A stretch of 64,000 nucleotides of DNA, taken from Tenacibaculum agarivorans. Lineage in GTDB: Bacteria > Bacteroidota > Bacteroidia > Flavobacteriales > Flavobacteriaceae. Under the pieces are notes generated by a model, which had not been told where the DNA came from, ran no database searches, and was given only the letters and a program-made list of their open reading frames with translations. Where the stretch lies: NCBI RefSeq assembly GCF_001936575.1, contig NZ_MSMP01000029.1, forward strand, positions 1 through 64,000, read 5' to 3'. Below, one piece after another: positions 1 to 9,100 of the stretch. Positions within the stretch are counted from its first letter, which is position 1. Each line of letters starts with the position of its first letter. Position numbers and translations under genes: made by a program.

Positions 1-2
1 AT

Positions 3-566
3 TATTGTGATAAAGCATTATCTCTTATTAAAAAAGCTGAACTAGATAATAATCCTTTTGAGCTAATAATTACTGATCTTTCTTTTGATAAAAACTACGG
101 AAATGATCAAATAAAATCAGGAGAAGAGCTTATTAATGCAATTAAAAAAACTCAACAATCCATTAAGATTATAGTTTATTCTGTTGAAGATAGAGCAGCA
201 AAGGTTAAATCTCTTTTTTCTAAACAAAAAATTGACGGATATGTTGCTAAAGATGGTTTTGATGCTAAGGAAATTTTAAATGCTATTGATGAAATCCACA
301 ACGGTAAAACATACATTTCTAAAGAATTAGAGAAAAAACTATATCAAAAAAATACAATCATCTTAGATGATTATAGTAAAATGCTTTCTGAAAAATTATC
401 TAAAGGGTATTCTATTAAGGAAATACAAAAACACTTTTCAGAACATAAAATTGCCCCATACAGTATTAGTAGTATTGAAAAAAGGTTAGAAAAATTAAAA
501 TTAAATTTCGAAGCCAAAAACAACTCTCATCTTATTGCTATTTTAAAAGACTTTGGTCTTTTGTAA
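3..566 (+). CDS. Response regulator, 5' truncated by window edge
   Basis: The frame is open from base 3 to a TAA stop, so the N-terminus lies outside the window. The visible part is the back of a receiver domain: an acidic phosphoacceptor-type strand (LIITDLSF), a switch strand (IIVYSVEDRA) and the conserved Lys-type strand (DGYVAKDG). A C-terminal segment of about 65 residues follows (LSKGYSIKEIQKHF, then SISSIEKRLEKL). It resembles a divergent LuxR/NarL-type helix-turn-helix of a kind seen in Flavobacteriia. An internal ATG at 381 would give only the output domain and is not the real start. The likely role is a cytoplasmic two-component response regulator; its partner kinase is not in view. 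It converges on the minus-strand cluster and shares its terminator. Confidence 0.85.
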   Translation, partial: YCDKALSLIKKAELDNNPFELIITDLSFDKNYGNDQIKSGEELINAIKKTQQSIKIIVYSVEDRAAKVKSLFSKQKIDGYVAKDGFDAKEILNAIDEIHNGKTYISKELEKKLYQKNTIILDDYSKMLSEKLSKGYSIKEIQKHFSEHKIAPYSISSIEKRLEKLKLNFEAKNNSHLIAILKDFGLL

Positions 567-636
567 ACTAGAAATTTTGAATTGCAATTAGCCTATTTAA
601 AAAAATGATCAAGATATTAGCTCAAGAAACACAAAA

Positions 637-661
637 AAGACTCTTCTTAGTGAAGAGCCTT
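637..661. terminator. Bidirectional hairpin terminator
   Basis: The stem is CTCTTC (641-646) and GAAGAG (652-657) with a 5-nt loop. AAG/CTT ends extend it past one mismatch. Read on the minus strand it is followed by TTTTTT, a typical intrinsic terminator for the 12-gene operon. Read on the plus strand it is followed by a weaker T-rich tract that could end the response regulator transcript. Confidence 0.75.
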
Positions 662-708
662 AATTTTATAATCCAATTATTTATTTTTAAGCTATAAAAG
701 ACATTTTG

Positions 709-900
709 TTATTGCTTATCTAAATTATACTTCTGTGTCATTTCCATACTTATTTTATGTATTTCTGCTAAAGATATACTTGCTTCTTTTTCTACCAACT
801 CCTTGTTCAAAGTAAATATTAAATCTAATGTGGGTATATCTAAATTTAATCCCAAAACTCTTAATGAAGAAGCTAATAATTCTAATTGTTGTATTTCCAT
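709..900 (-). CDS. Small hypothetical protein, last gene of fibre cluster
   Basis: This encodes 63 aa from an ATG, 11 nt after the stop of the preceding gene, so it is probably co-transcribed with it. It is predicted to be all-helical, with a Leu-rich N-terminal half (QQLELLASSLRVLGLNLDIP) and a charged C-terminal half. It has no signal peptide, Cys or known motif. The size, position and lack of export signal would suit a small chaperone or accessory protein of the preceding fibre genes, but this is inference only. I do not recognise the family. Confidence 0.6.
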   Translation of the reverse strand: MEIQQLELLASSLRVLGLNLDIPTLDLIFTLNKELVEKEASISLAEIHKISMEMTQKYNLDKQ

Positions 901-911
901 ATGTTTTATAT

Positions 912-1712
912 TTATCTTAATCGATCTATGCCTCCACCTAGATCTTCTATATCATCATCTAATAATAAGTGAGTTCTAAACCACCTCAAAGTTACAGATT
1001 TACTTCCTGAAGTAACTGTTACATCACCAGAAAGATATTGTAATTGCTGAATACCTCCTGACACTCCATTCACTATCAAAGTAAAAGAACCATTTCCAGT
1101 TCCAGAAGCACGAGTTATTGATGAATCTGTAGCTCCCCTAGTTACTCTTGCCGTCCAAGCACCGTTACATGTTACTGATATCGTATATCTAGATCCTCTA
1201 GAAGGAACATCATCTATTTGTGTAGGACTTATCGATAATTGTTCCGTTACAGTTATACAGTTATGAATACTTTCAACAATACCGTTACTACTTATTTTAA
1301 TAACTTTATTTTGTTCAGTTTTGTAGCTGTACCCTTGCCCATTAAAAGGAAGTCCTAGAACATTATATACTTTAGCCCCTATATTTGGTGCTCTGTAGTC
1401 TGCCGTTATTCCATTATGATACATTGTTCTATTTGCACTGAGATCACAAGCCCTATTCATTCCAAGACCATCTGAAGGATTACCCTGCACTGAAAGACGA
1501 AACTTTGTTAAAAAACCAATATCTATAGATACTCTCCAAGACTTGCCTAGCCAATCACTTAATTTATGTTCTTGACTTGCAAAAGTAAGATCTCCTGTAG
1601 TTAAGGCCCATTCCGCAGCTAATGTATCTAAACTTACATTAGTTCTAGTTGGCTGTCCCATTTCAATGAGAATGTCTTTAATGCTTATTTTCCCACTAAT
1701 TGGTAACGCCAT
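912..1712 (-). CDS. Phage-tail-type protein with BACON-like C-terminal domain
   Basis: The protein is 266 aa. Its N-terminus (MALPISGKISIKDILIEMG) matches the 'sGpISlsdI..E.G' opening common in tail-associated proteins of phages and phage-like particles. The segment at about residues 160-250 has a hydrophobic beta-strand pattern (SISPTQID, GAWTARVTRG, GNGSFTLIVN, KSVTLRWFR), as in BACON or other Ig-like domains of Bacteroidota. There is no signal peptide. Its ATG lies inside the 3' end of the preceding 1,247-aa fibre gene (17-nt overlap), which suggests translational coupling and joint assembly. It is probably a fibre-tip or adhesin accessory protein; the exact role is unknown. Confidence 0.85.
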   Translation of the reverse strand: MALPISGKISIKDILIEMGQPTRTNVSLDTLAAEWALTTGDLTFASQEHKLSDWLGKSWRVSIDIGFLTKFRLSVQGNPSDGLGMNRACDLSANRTMYHNGITADYRAPNIGAKVYNVLGLPFNGQGYSYKTEQNKVIKISSNGIVESIHNCITVTEQLSISPTQIDDVPSRGSRYTISVTCNGAWTARVTRGATDSSITRASGTGNGSFTLIVNGVSGGIQQLQYLSGDVTVTSGSKSVTLRWFRTHLLLDDDIEDLGGGIDRLR

Positions 1713-4700
1713 ATAACTTTGTTTTAAGTTGCTCTATTTGTTCTTGTTGCTCTTTCATTCCTTCTATAAGTAGAGGAATTAACTTTTCATATCGAACAGA
1801 TAAATGCCCTGTATCTTCATTTTTACGAACAGCTTCAGGCAATACATTTGCTACCTCTTGTGCAATAATCCCATAATCTTTACTTCCTTCTTTATAAGTA
1901 GTTTGCTTTTCATTCCATTTAAATTCATTTCCTGACAATTGGTTGATTTTCATCAAAGGATCTGCAATCGGCTTAATTTCATTTTTAAATCCAGCATCAG
2001 AGGTAGAATAAGCTACAACATCACCTTTAGCTCTAACTGTCCCTGTTTCATCCACAGAGAAAAGAACGTTTGTAGTTCCAGTTGTGTTATTTCCAATCTC
2101 AAATTTTGAATTGCCATTATTATTATTTGAATCAATATTCAAACGAATATTATTATATGAATTTATAGTAATACTATCACTCATAGCCGTTCCATAAGCA
2201 CTTCTTATAGAATGTTCTACTTTTGTACCATATGTATCAGAATCCCATGTAAAATATAGTCCTCCAAAACGATATAAATGAGAATATGCAGCATTTACTG
2301 ACTTCCCATAGATATTACCATTTACCGTTAAGTTATTATTAAACTTACCGTTACCTGCACTATCGGCATAAAACGCAGATCCTCCACTTCCAACTTCAAG
2401 TCTTTTATCTGTTCTCAAAATTGATGTTGCACAGTAAATACCACTTGTAAATTGATTGGATGGATTTAAACGCAACCAAGAATCTGTGAATTTAATAATG
2501 GCTTTATTATCTCCAAAATAATAACCTCCATTAGCATAAATATCATTCCCTGTGATATTACCTACAGCTATTATTTTTTCTGCAGACCATAAACCATCTC
2601 CACCCATAGCTGCTTTTGGAACACCATTTTCACACCATACTGCTTGATGGCCTCCTGCCATGGTACCTCCAGTAGGATTATTTGTATGTTTATATGCTAA
2701 ACCATATAAATTTCCAAAAGTAGTACCATCAGCAGCTACTTTATAAGCTGTACCCATAGACCAAATATGGTCTGTTAACTTTGAGTTATAGGTACCATAA
2801 ATCCCACCTTGTCTTGAAGTTGAAGTTAATTTCCCTGAAAAAGAATCATCAACATTACTTCGTAAAAAAACAGTACTATCTAAACCATCTAGTAAGTTTG
2901 AATCATTTACTTTACCTAACCATGCTAAAAAACCAGCCTTAGTAATATGTCTTAAATAGTTATCAGATGTACTAGTTCGCATAGTCACTGTAGCACCTGA
3001 AGGTATACTTGACTGTGTTTGATAATTACTTCTAAATAATCTTGCTTGTATATCTGCTGCACCATCTCTTACAGGTATTGTATTCGCTGCTATTCCAGCA
3101 GCTGAGTTGTAGCCATCTAATTTATCACTATCTGTTGCCTTAGCTGTTTTTCCTAAAAAGGCTCCATTTGCCCACGTTTGGGTAGCAACCAGTGCATCAT
3201 TTGAATATATATCTGCCGCTCTGAATTTTTCATAACCGGTACCTGGATTGTTCATAATTGCAATACTTGCATCAGTACGCAGCATAATTTGAGAAGCAAC
3301 TCTACCGCCCCAATGGAAAGATACTCTTGGTGCTTCTGTATTTACACCTGTTTGTTTTCCTCCAAAATTCAGTTCTCTAACTTCAAGAGCTGCATGCGCA
3401 TATCCAGAATTTTTTGTTTTAGACGCTAACTGCCATTGTCCCATATTATTGGCACCGTTTCTAAAAAAGGAAGAACTATCAAAACCATCTAATTTATCAC
3501 TATCTGTTGCCTTAGCTGTTTTACCTAAATATTTTGAACTTAAAATAGTTCCATTTTCATAGAAATTACTTGCATGTACGTTAGCATTGGCCGTTGTATT
3601 ACTTTTAGTTCTATCTGCATTAAAATAAAATGCATTGGTACCATCATTAAAGCTTATTGCATCAACATTATTTGTATCATTAAAATTAAATATCAAATAT
3701 TGTCCATTTAATGCTCCTGGAGCATCTATTCCTTTTCTTACAAACCCAGAAGAATCTATTCCATCTAATTTATCGCTATCTGCTGCTTTACCTGTTTTAG
3801 CTAACACATCTCTCATTACAGGTACTTTATGACTGAAAAGTCTCTCAGAATTTATACTAGTGATAGGAGCCCTACCATATACAACATAAGAGGGATTAGA
3901 ATGTGGAAATATAATATCTGTACTATTGTACACGATTTGTATATCTAAATTATCATCGGAATCAATGTGATAAATAGCACCTCCTCCCCGTAACATCACA
4001 TAAAATGCTGTGTTATGACTTGTATTTCCTGCATCTGCTAACATAGAGCTATATGACTCTCGAAAATCAAGAAGTTTCCAATCATATTGGGCACCTCCCC
4101 AACCTCCAGAATTTAATCTAAACTCTGCAGTTAAACCTCCTTTATGTGTTGCTGTATGCCATGTAGCCGGGGCTTTCTCACCATAAGACCTATATATATT
4201 TAACTCTCTAATTCTATTCTGATTACCTCTCTTTATAACAACTTGATAGTACTTATCTGCATCTCCTTCTACAGTAATATCTTGCGAGTATTGTCTTTTA
4301 TATCTATCATCATGGTTATGAGTAGTCGCTGGAAATGTTGCTGGTTTACCTTTTATTTCTGACCATGAATGTTCATGATTACCTTGAGCTACAGTTCCTG
4401 CTGTTGTACCAAAATTCTTATTAAAGGCTGTATTTTTAGAAAATGTATTTTCCTTGCTTGAAAGTGCAGCCTCTAATCCTGAAATATTAGAAACACCTAA
4501 ATTCTCTAAATCTTCTTTGTTTTGTTTTATAAAGTTTACTATCTCTTGAATTTCATCAAGAGTAGTATCGTTACTAGATAATAATGTGTTAATATTATCA
4601 ATAAGCCCTTTTAATTCTTTCCCTTGTTTTGCTGATAAAGGCTTATCAACTGCAGTAGAGGTTAAATTATTAACGATATTACTTAGCGCAACAAAATACG

Positions 4701-5439
4701 AACTATCTTTTCCATCTAGTTTATCACTATCAACAGCTTTTGTTGTCTTTCCTAAAAACAATGCATTACTCTCTGTTTCTGTGTAATATCGATCATCATG
4801 ATTGTGTTCTGACGGAGGAAAAGTTAATGGTACACCCGTTATTTGTGCCCATGTATGTGTATGAGATGCTTTTGCAAATGCTGAGCTATCCAATCCATCT
4901 AATTTATCACTATCAGCAGCTTTTGCTGTCTTTCCTAAAAATAATGTGTTACTTTCTATTTCTGTGTAATATCGATCGTCATGATTGTGTACAGCATCCA
5001 GTGTGTAAAATAATTCCCAATTACCTGATGTATATTGATAAACTTCTCTAGTATCTTTTTGTACCCCTTGTTCATGCTCTTTCATTCCTGTTTGAGCATT
5101 TCTTTCTTGTTCATTTTCCCATGAGTACCTTATACCATAAGCAGATGTAGCAATAGCAGCATTTAATTGACCTATGGTAACGCTATTATCTATAATATTT
5201 TGTAACCCTGCAATAAAACTAACTGGCATTGTAGATGGTAATACAAATTGATTAATCTGTATAATTTCACCAGAACTTAAGTTTATGATTAAGTCACCAT
5301 TACTATTGACAGAGAAATTTTTAATTACTTCCCCATCGTTTATGTGTCTAAAACTATCTATTAATTCTCTAAAATTCGCTTCTGTAGGAAAGTCTCCTGT
5401 CTGGAAGTATGTTTTTAATGTATCTTTAGTTGTACTCAT
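1696..5439 (-). CDS. Long tail-fibre-like protein with S74 chaperone domain
   Basis: The protein is 1,247 aa and lacks a signal peptide. The N-terminal roughly 35 residues (TLKTYFQTGDFPTEANF, then LIDSF) form an anchor-like segment shared with the 215-aa neighbour. The shaft carries about six copies of a motif like LGKTAKAADSDKLDG and five HxH motifs (HNHDDRY three times, HTHTW, HEHSW), reminiscent of iron-binding His motifs in trimeric phage fibres. The last roughly 100 residues are a peptidase S74 (endosialidase-type) intramolecular chaperone: TSDAGFKNEI contains the Ser and Lys of the self-cleavage site, followed by DYGIIAQEVANVLPEAV, VRYEKLIPLLIEGM and a C-terminal coiled coil. This domain family trimerises the fibre and then releases itself. 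Fibre identity is strong; which particle or surface it attaches to is unknown. Confidence 0.93.
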   Translation of the reverse strand: MSTTKDTLKTYFQTGDFPTEANFRELIDSFRHINDGEVIKNFSVNSNGDLIINLSSGEIIQINQFVLPSTMPVSFIAGLQNIIDNSVTIGQLNAAIATSAYGIRYSWENEQERNAQTGMKEHEQGVQKDTREVYQYTSGNWELFYTLDAVHNHDDRYYTEIESNTLFLGKTAKAADSDKLDGLDSSAFAKASHTHTWAQITGVPLTFPPSEHNHDDRYYTETESNALFLGKTTKAVDSDKLDGKDSSYFVALSNIVNNLTSTAVDKPLSAKQGKELKGLIDNINTLLSSNDTTLDEIQEIVNFIKQNKEDLENLGVSNISGLEAALSSKENTFSKNTAFNKNFGTTAGTVAQGNHEHSWSEIKGKPATFPATTHNHDDRYKRQYSQDITVEGDADKYYQVVIKRGNQNRIRELNIYRSYGEKAPATWHTATHKGGLTAEFRLNSGGWGGAQYDWKLLDFRESYSSMLADAGNTSHNTAFYVMLRGGGAIYHIDSDDNLDIQIVYNSTDIIFPHSNPSYVVYGRAPITSINSERLFSHKVPVMRDVLAKTGKAADSDKLDGIDSSGFVRKGIDAPGALNGQYLIFNFNDTNNVDAISFNDGTNAFYFNADRTKSNTTANANVHASNFYENGTILSSKYLGKTAKATDSDKLDGFDSSSFFRNGANNMGQWQLASKTKNSGYAHAALEVRELNFGGKQTGVNTEAPRVSFHWGGRVASQIMLRTDASIAIMNNPGTGYEKFRAADIYSNDALVATQTWANGAFLGKTAKATDSDKLDGYNSAAGIAANTIPVRDGAADIQARLFRSNYQTQSSIPSGATVTMRTSTSDNYLRHITKAGFLAWLGKVNDSNLLDGLDSTVFLRSNVDDSFSGKLTSTSRQGGIYGTYNSKLTDHIWSMGTAYKVAADGTTFGNLYGLAYKHTNNPTGGTMAGGHQAVWCENGVPKAAMGGDGLWSAEKIIAVGNITGNDIYANGGYYFGDNKAIIKFTDSWLRLNPSNQFTSGIYCATSILRTDKRLEVGSGGSAFYADSAGNGKFNNNLTVNGNIYGKSVNAAYSHLYRFGGLYFTWDSDTYGTKVEHSIRSAYGTAMSDSITINSYNNIRLNIDSNNNNGNSKFEIGNNTTGTTNVLFSVDETGTVRAKGDVVAYSTSDAGFKNEIKPIADPLMKINQLSGNEFKWNEKQTTYKEGSKDYGIIAQEVANVLPEAVRKNEDTGHLSVRYEKLIPLLIEGMKEQQEQIEQLKTKLYGVTN

Positions 5440-5470
5440 TCTTTTATTCTTTTAAATTTTTCAATACTTA

Positions 5471-6118
5471 TTAATCTACCAAAAAAGAGATTCCTGAAAT
5501 ACTTACCATTGTAGTGTCATAATCATAACAATACATAACTCCACTAGTAGATATATCAATTCTAACAACTACATCGCCTGATTTAATACCTTTTAAAATA
5601 AGTCTTTTACTAGGCCTAAAACCGCTAGGAAGTGTAAAGATTGTAGTTGTACTAGGACCTGGAATTCCTCCTCTTACTGTTCCTTCAATATATACTACGC
5701 CATTTTTCTTACGGAATCTAGGAGCTTGATAACTGCTACTGTAATTTTCAATACCGTTTTGTAATAATGGAGTTTGCCAACCTGTGTCTTCATTTTCTAT
5801 TTCAATAATAACATCTCCTGTTTGTCCATTCACACTTTGCACTGGGGCTACTGGTGCAAAAGTCTCTACAGCTCTTTTTGCTCCTTTAGGCGTCACAAAT
5901 CTTGTATCGTCAGTACCTGTTTGTACCTCAGTTAATGTAGCCTGTTCTACAATTCCTTTTTTTGTAGTAGTTGCATCGGGTAACGGAGGTAACGTTTCCA
6001 CAAAATCATCATCCGTTCTACTTACAAAACTATCTATAAGGTCACCATACTCTTGTGCTGTTGGTTTTTCTCCTGCTTTAAAATATTCCTTTAATGTATT
6101 TCTATTCTGTTCTGCCAT
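5471..6118 (-). CDS. Short tail-fibre-like protein
   Basis: The protein is 215 aa. Residues 8-35 (TLKEYFKAGEKPTAQEYGDL, then IDSF) are the same anchor as in the 1,247-aa fibre. Residues about 45-80 (ATTTKKGIVEQAT, then TDDTRFVTPKGAKRA) match the tail-fibre repeat in which 'GIVe.AT..E...G.D..r.vTP' recurs. The motif SVNGQTGDVIIEI follows, typical of phage fibre stems, and the C-terminus is a roughly 100-residue beta-rich domain. There is no signal peptide. It lies between the 2,494-aa BspA-type gene (14-nt gap) and the long fibre. Sharing the anchor suggests both fibres dock on the same base structure, one as the short and one as the long appendage. Confidence 0.9.
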   Translation of the reverse strand: MAEQNRNTLKEYFKAGEKPTAQEYGDLIDSFVSRTDDDFVETLPPLPDATTTKKGIVEQATLTEVQTGTDDTRFVTPKGAKRAVETFAPVAPVQSVNGQTGDVIIEIENEDTGWQTPLLQNGIENYSSSYQAPRFRKKNGVVYIEGTVRGGIPGPSTTTIFTLPSGFRPSKRLILKGIKSGDVVVRIDISTSGVMYCYDYDTTMVSISGISFLVD

Positions 6119-6132
6119 AATCTTTTTTTATC

Positions 6133-9100
6133 TTATCTAACAATGTTTGTGTTTTCAATAACCATATCACCTATTCCCTCATCCTCAGCAATATTATTTG
6201 TACTCGGAATAGTGAGTATTTTTTCTTCTGTACTCATCATGCCCGCTGAATTTTCAGAAATTACTTTGAAGTGATGATATTTTAAATCCCCCGTCTCATT
6301 TTTAATAGAAAGACTTCCTTCTTGAGAAGTGTCTTCTAACAACAACTGTATTCCTTCTAAGTTAGAGATAAGAGTATGGATTTTATACCAATTACCTTGG
6401 GCATTCATCTTATATACATGGTATTTACCATTATGTACTGTCTTACTCCATTTTAGAATAACATAATGAATTTCAGAGTCGTTGGTTGAGTCTATATCAA
6501 AATTATATTTTACTGTTGGTGATTCAGGATTGATATTCTCAACAATACTACTTATCAATAATTTAGATTGTTCAGAGGGTACATATTCGATTACTTTAGG
6601 ATGATTTTCTTTTACAGTATTGCTTCCTTCAGCATATTCAATTTCTCTTAAAGCTACAACTCTATAATATAATGGATCTCCATAAGGTATATAACCTAAA
6701 TCTTGGAATTCATCTTTACACTTCCATATATTATTATCAAGTTGATTACTTTCTTCTAAATCTATAGTTTGAACCAAATCCATTGTTCTTACAGATAATG
6801 CTTCTTTAGGATTGAGAGTTCTATATAGCTTTATCTGCTTTACATTCTGATTTCTAGGATATGCATTGATTTCAACAGAAATACCTGATTTTATATTTAA
6901 AATTCTATTCTGTAATACGGGCAGTATTCTTCTTACATCTGGACTTTTTAGCGGCCTTGTATTGACTAGTTTTATAGGACCAAGAATAGGACTAAAATCG
7001 CCTAATTGCATTGTACTTCCCATTTCTCTTATTGCATAGAAATATAAGTTTTCTGAAGTACCATCTAAGTTAAAATCTGTGAATAGTATTCTCGTTTTAG
7101 CTCCTGAAATATCCTTAATAAATTCTTGAGACATTCTTTTAGCCATAGGAGCCATATCAAACTCAGGACTTGTTGGTGGTAATAAATTACCACTTCTATC
7201 TCGTATTACTTGCTTTTTAGGGATTGGTTGATAATCAGATGACCTAATATATTCATACATAAGAGGAATTTCTGTAAGGGGTATAAATGCATTATGAATT
7301 TCAGATTTAATAAAATCTTTAAATGTTACCTCGTCTTCTATACCTTCTGATACTAATTTAGGAATAACTACCTCGGTTAAACTTATCTTTCCTATTACCC
7401 CATTGTCTGTTTCATCATCAGGGTTTCCTAAATCTAATAAACTGTAATTCGTATTATAATTTTGATTTCTATATTCTAATATGTTATTGATCGATTTATA
7501 TAATTGAAATTTATCTGGATATGGGAAACGATACCCAGTTTCATCTTCTGGATATAAAAAGAATTCATTATTAGTTTGAAATGTTTCTGAATATTCAAAT
7601 TCAAAACCTAATAAATTTTGCCAACGTTTTACCAAATGAAGTTTTGAATCTAAATCCTCTTTTAACTTTTCTTTTATTTCTAATACTGTAGATGGCTTAT
7701 ATAACGCATTTAAAATTGCATCATCATTACTTCTGTAAAATTGTACACCATGTGGCTTATGCTTAAATCCAGGAGTTAATGTGAATGTTGATTTTCCAAA
7801 AGTATCTGGACGAGTTGCATATACAAATTCTTCTCCATTTGTTAATAACGGTACTTGAGGACGAATAATTTCTTGGGCAAAAAATAGTGCTGGTTGACTT
7901 ATTTTAGATGTATACCAATTATTAGGATTTGTTTCATTTTCTGGGAAGTCTGAATCTACAGATTGCAATCCAAAAATAGAATATTTCAAACCTTCACCAA
8001 CATCAGGTAATATGGCATCTTCAGTTAAATGGTATTGCTGGTCATGATATAAATACACTCTATACCCAGGGTAAAAGTTTATTTCTTGGCTTCCTGTTAA
8101 AATTGGATCAAAACCTTCTACTGTATTTACATCTTCAATATTTACTGGGTATTGAGGATCAATCGCATAAACAACTAAAGGATCAGATGTCCCTATGTTT
8201 TCGATTCTGACTACCTCAAGTATTTTGCGTTTTTTAGTTGGATTATTTTGGGTATGAACTCTAATGATACCTTGGTACCAATCTACGTTATGAGAATTGA
8301 ACTGAGGATGATGATCTAATGTATTTGGAAACGTCATTTTATACATTCCTACATGTTTGGGTTCTGCTATCAACCTCCCATTTGTATCATATATATTTTC
8401 TTGAGGTCTGTAAACTTCTTCTATTATTACCGTTTCCCATATTCCTCTAGATTTTTCAACAATTTGCTCCGGAATACCACTGATACTTACTTCGTCAATG
8501 ATCTCTCTATGTATCGGCCAATTATCTCCTATTGTTATTTGAAAATCTAATTTATTAATTGCAGATGAATTACCTACCTTCCAGTTGGCTTCAGTAAGCA
8601 TATTTTCAACAGTATTAAACCTAACAATTGTATCATTTTCAAATTCTGGCTGGTGTAAAGGTTTTGTTGGATCAGGATCTGTTCCATTCATCATTGCTTC
8701 TGACACTAACTCTTTGTATACTGTAAAAATTGGCCCTTCACCTGTAACTGTTGACGAATTGATTTCATGGATAATATATTGCTTATCCTTAAACATGAAA
8801 ACACTTCCTGAAAAGTGAGAGAATTCACTAGGTAGTATCTCTGGAAAAATCACATCACCTGTACTCGCTCGTTCATATCCTTCAGTCCTTATTACAGCTA
8901 ATGCATTATTCACATGCGAGTCAATGCTTTTTATTTTTCCTTCTACTGTTTTTGGCGTTCTATTTCTAAAGAAAATGTTTACCTGATCTGTAAAAACTTC
9001 TTTATCATCTCTAAAAATAGCATTCTCATCTAATGGGTCTGTATAGGTACCCATCGATTCTTCATTAATTTGATATGTGATTCCATCCTGATTAATATCA

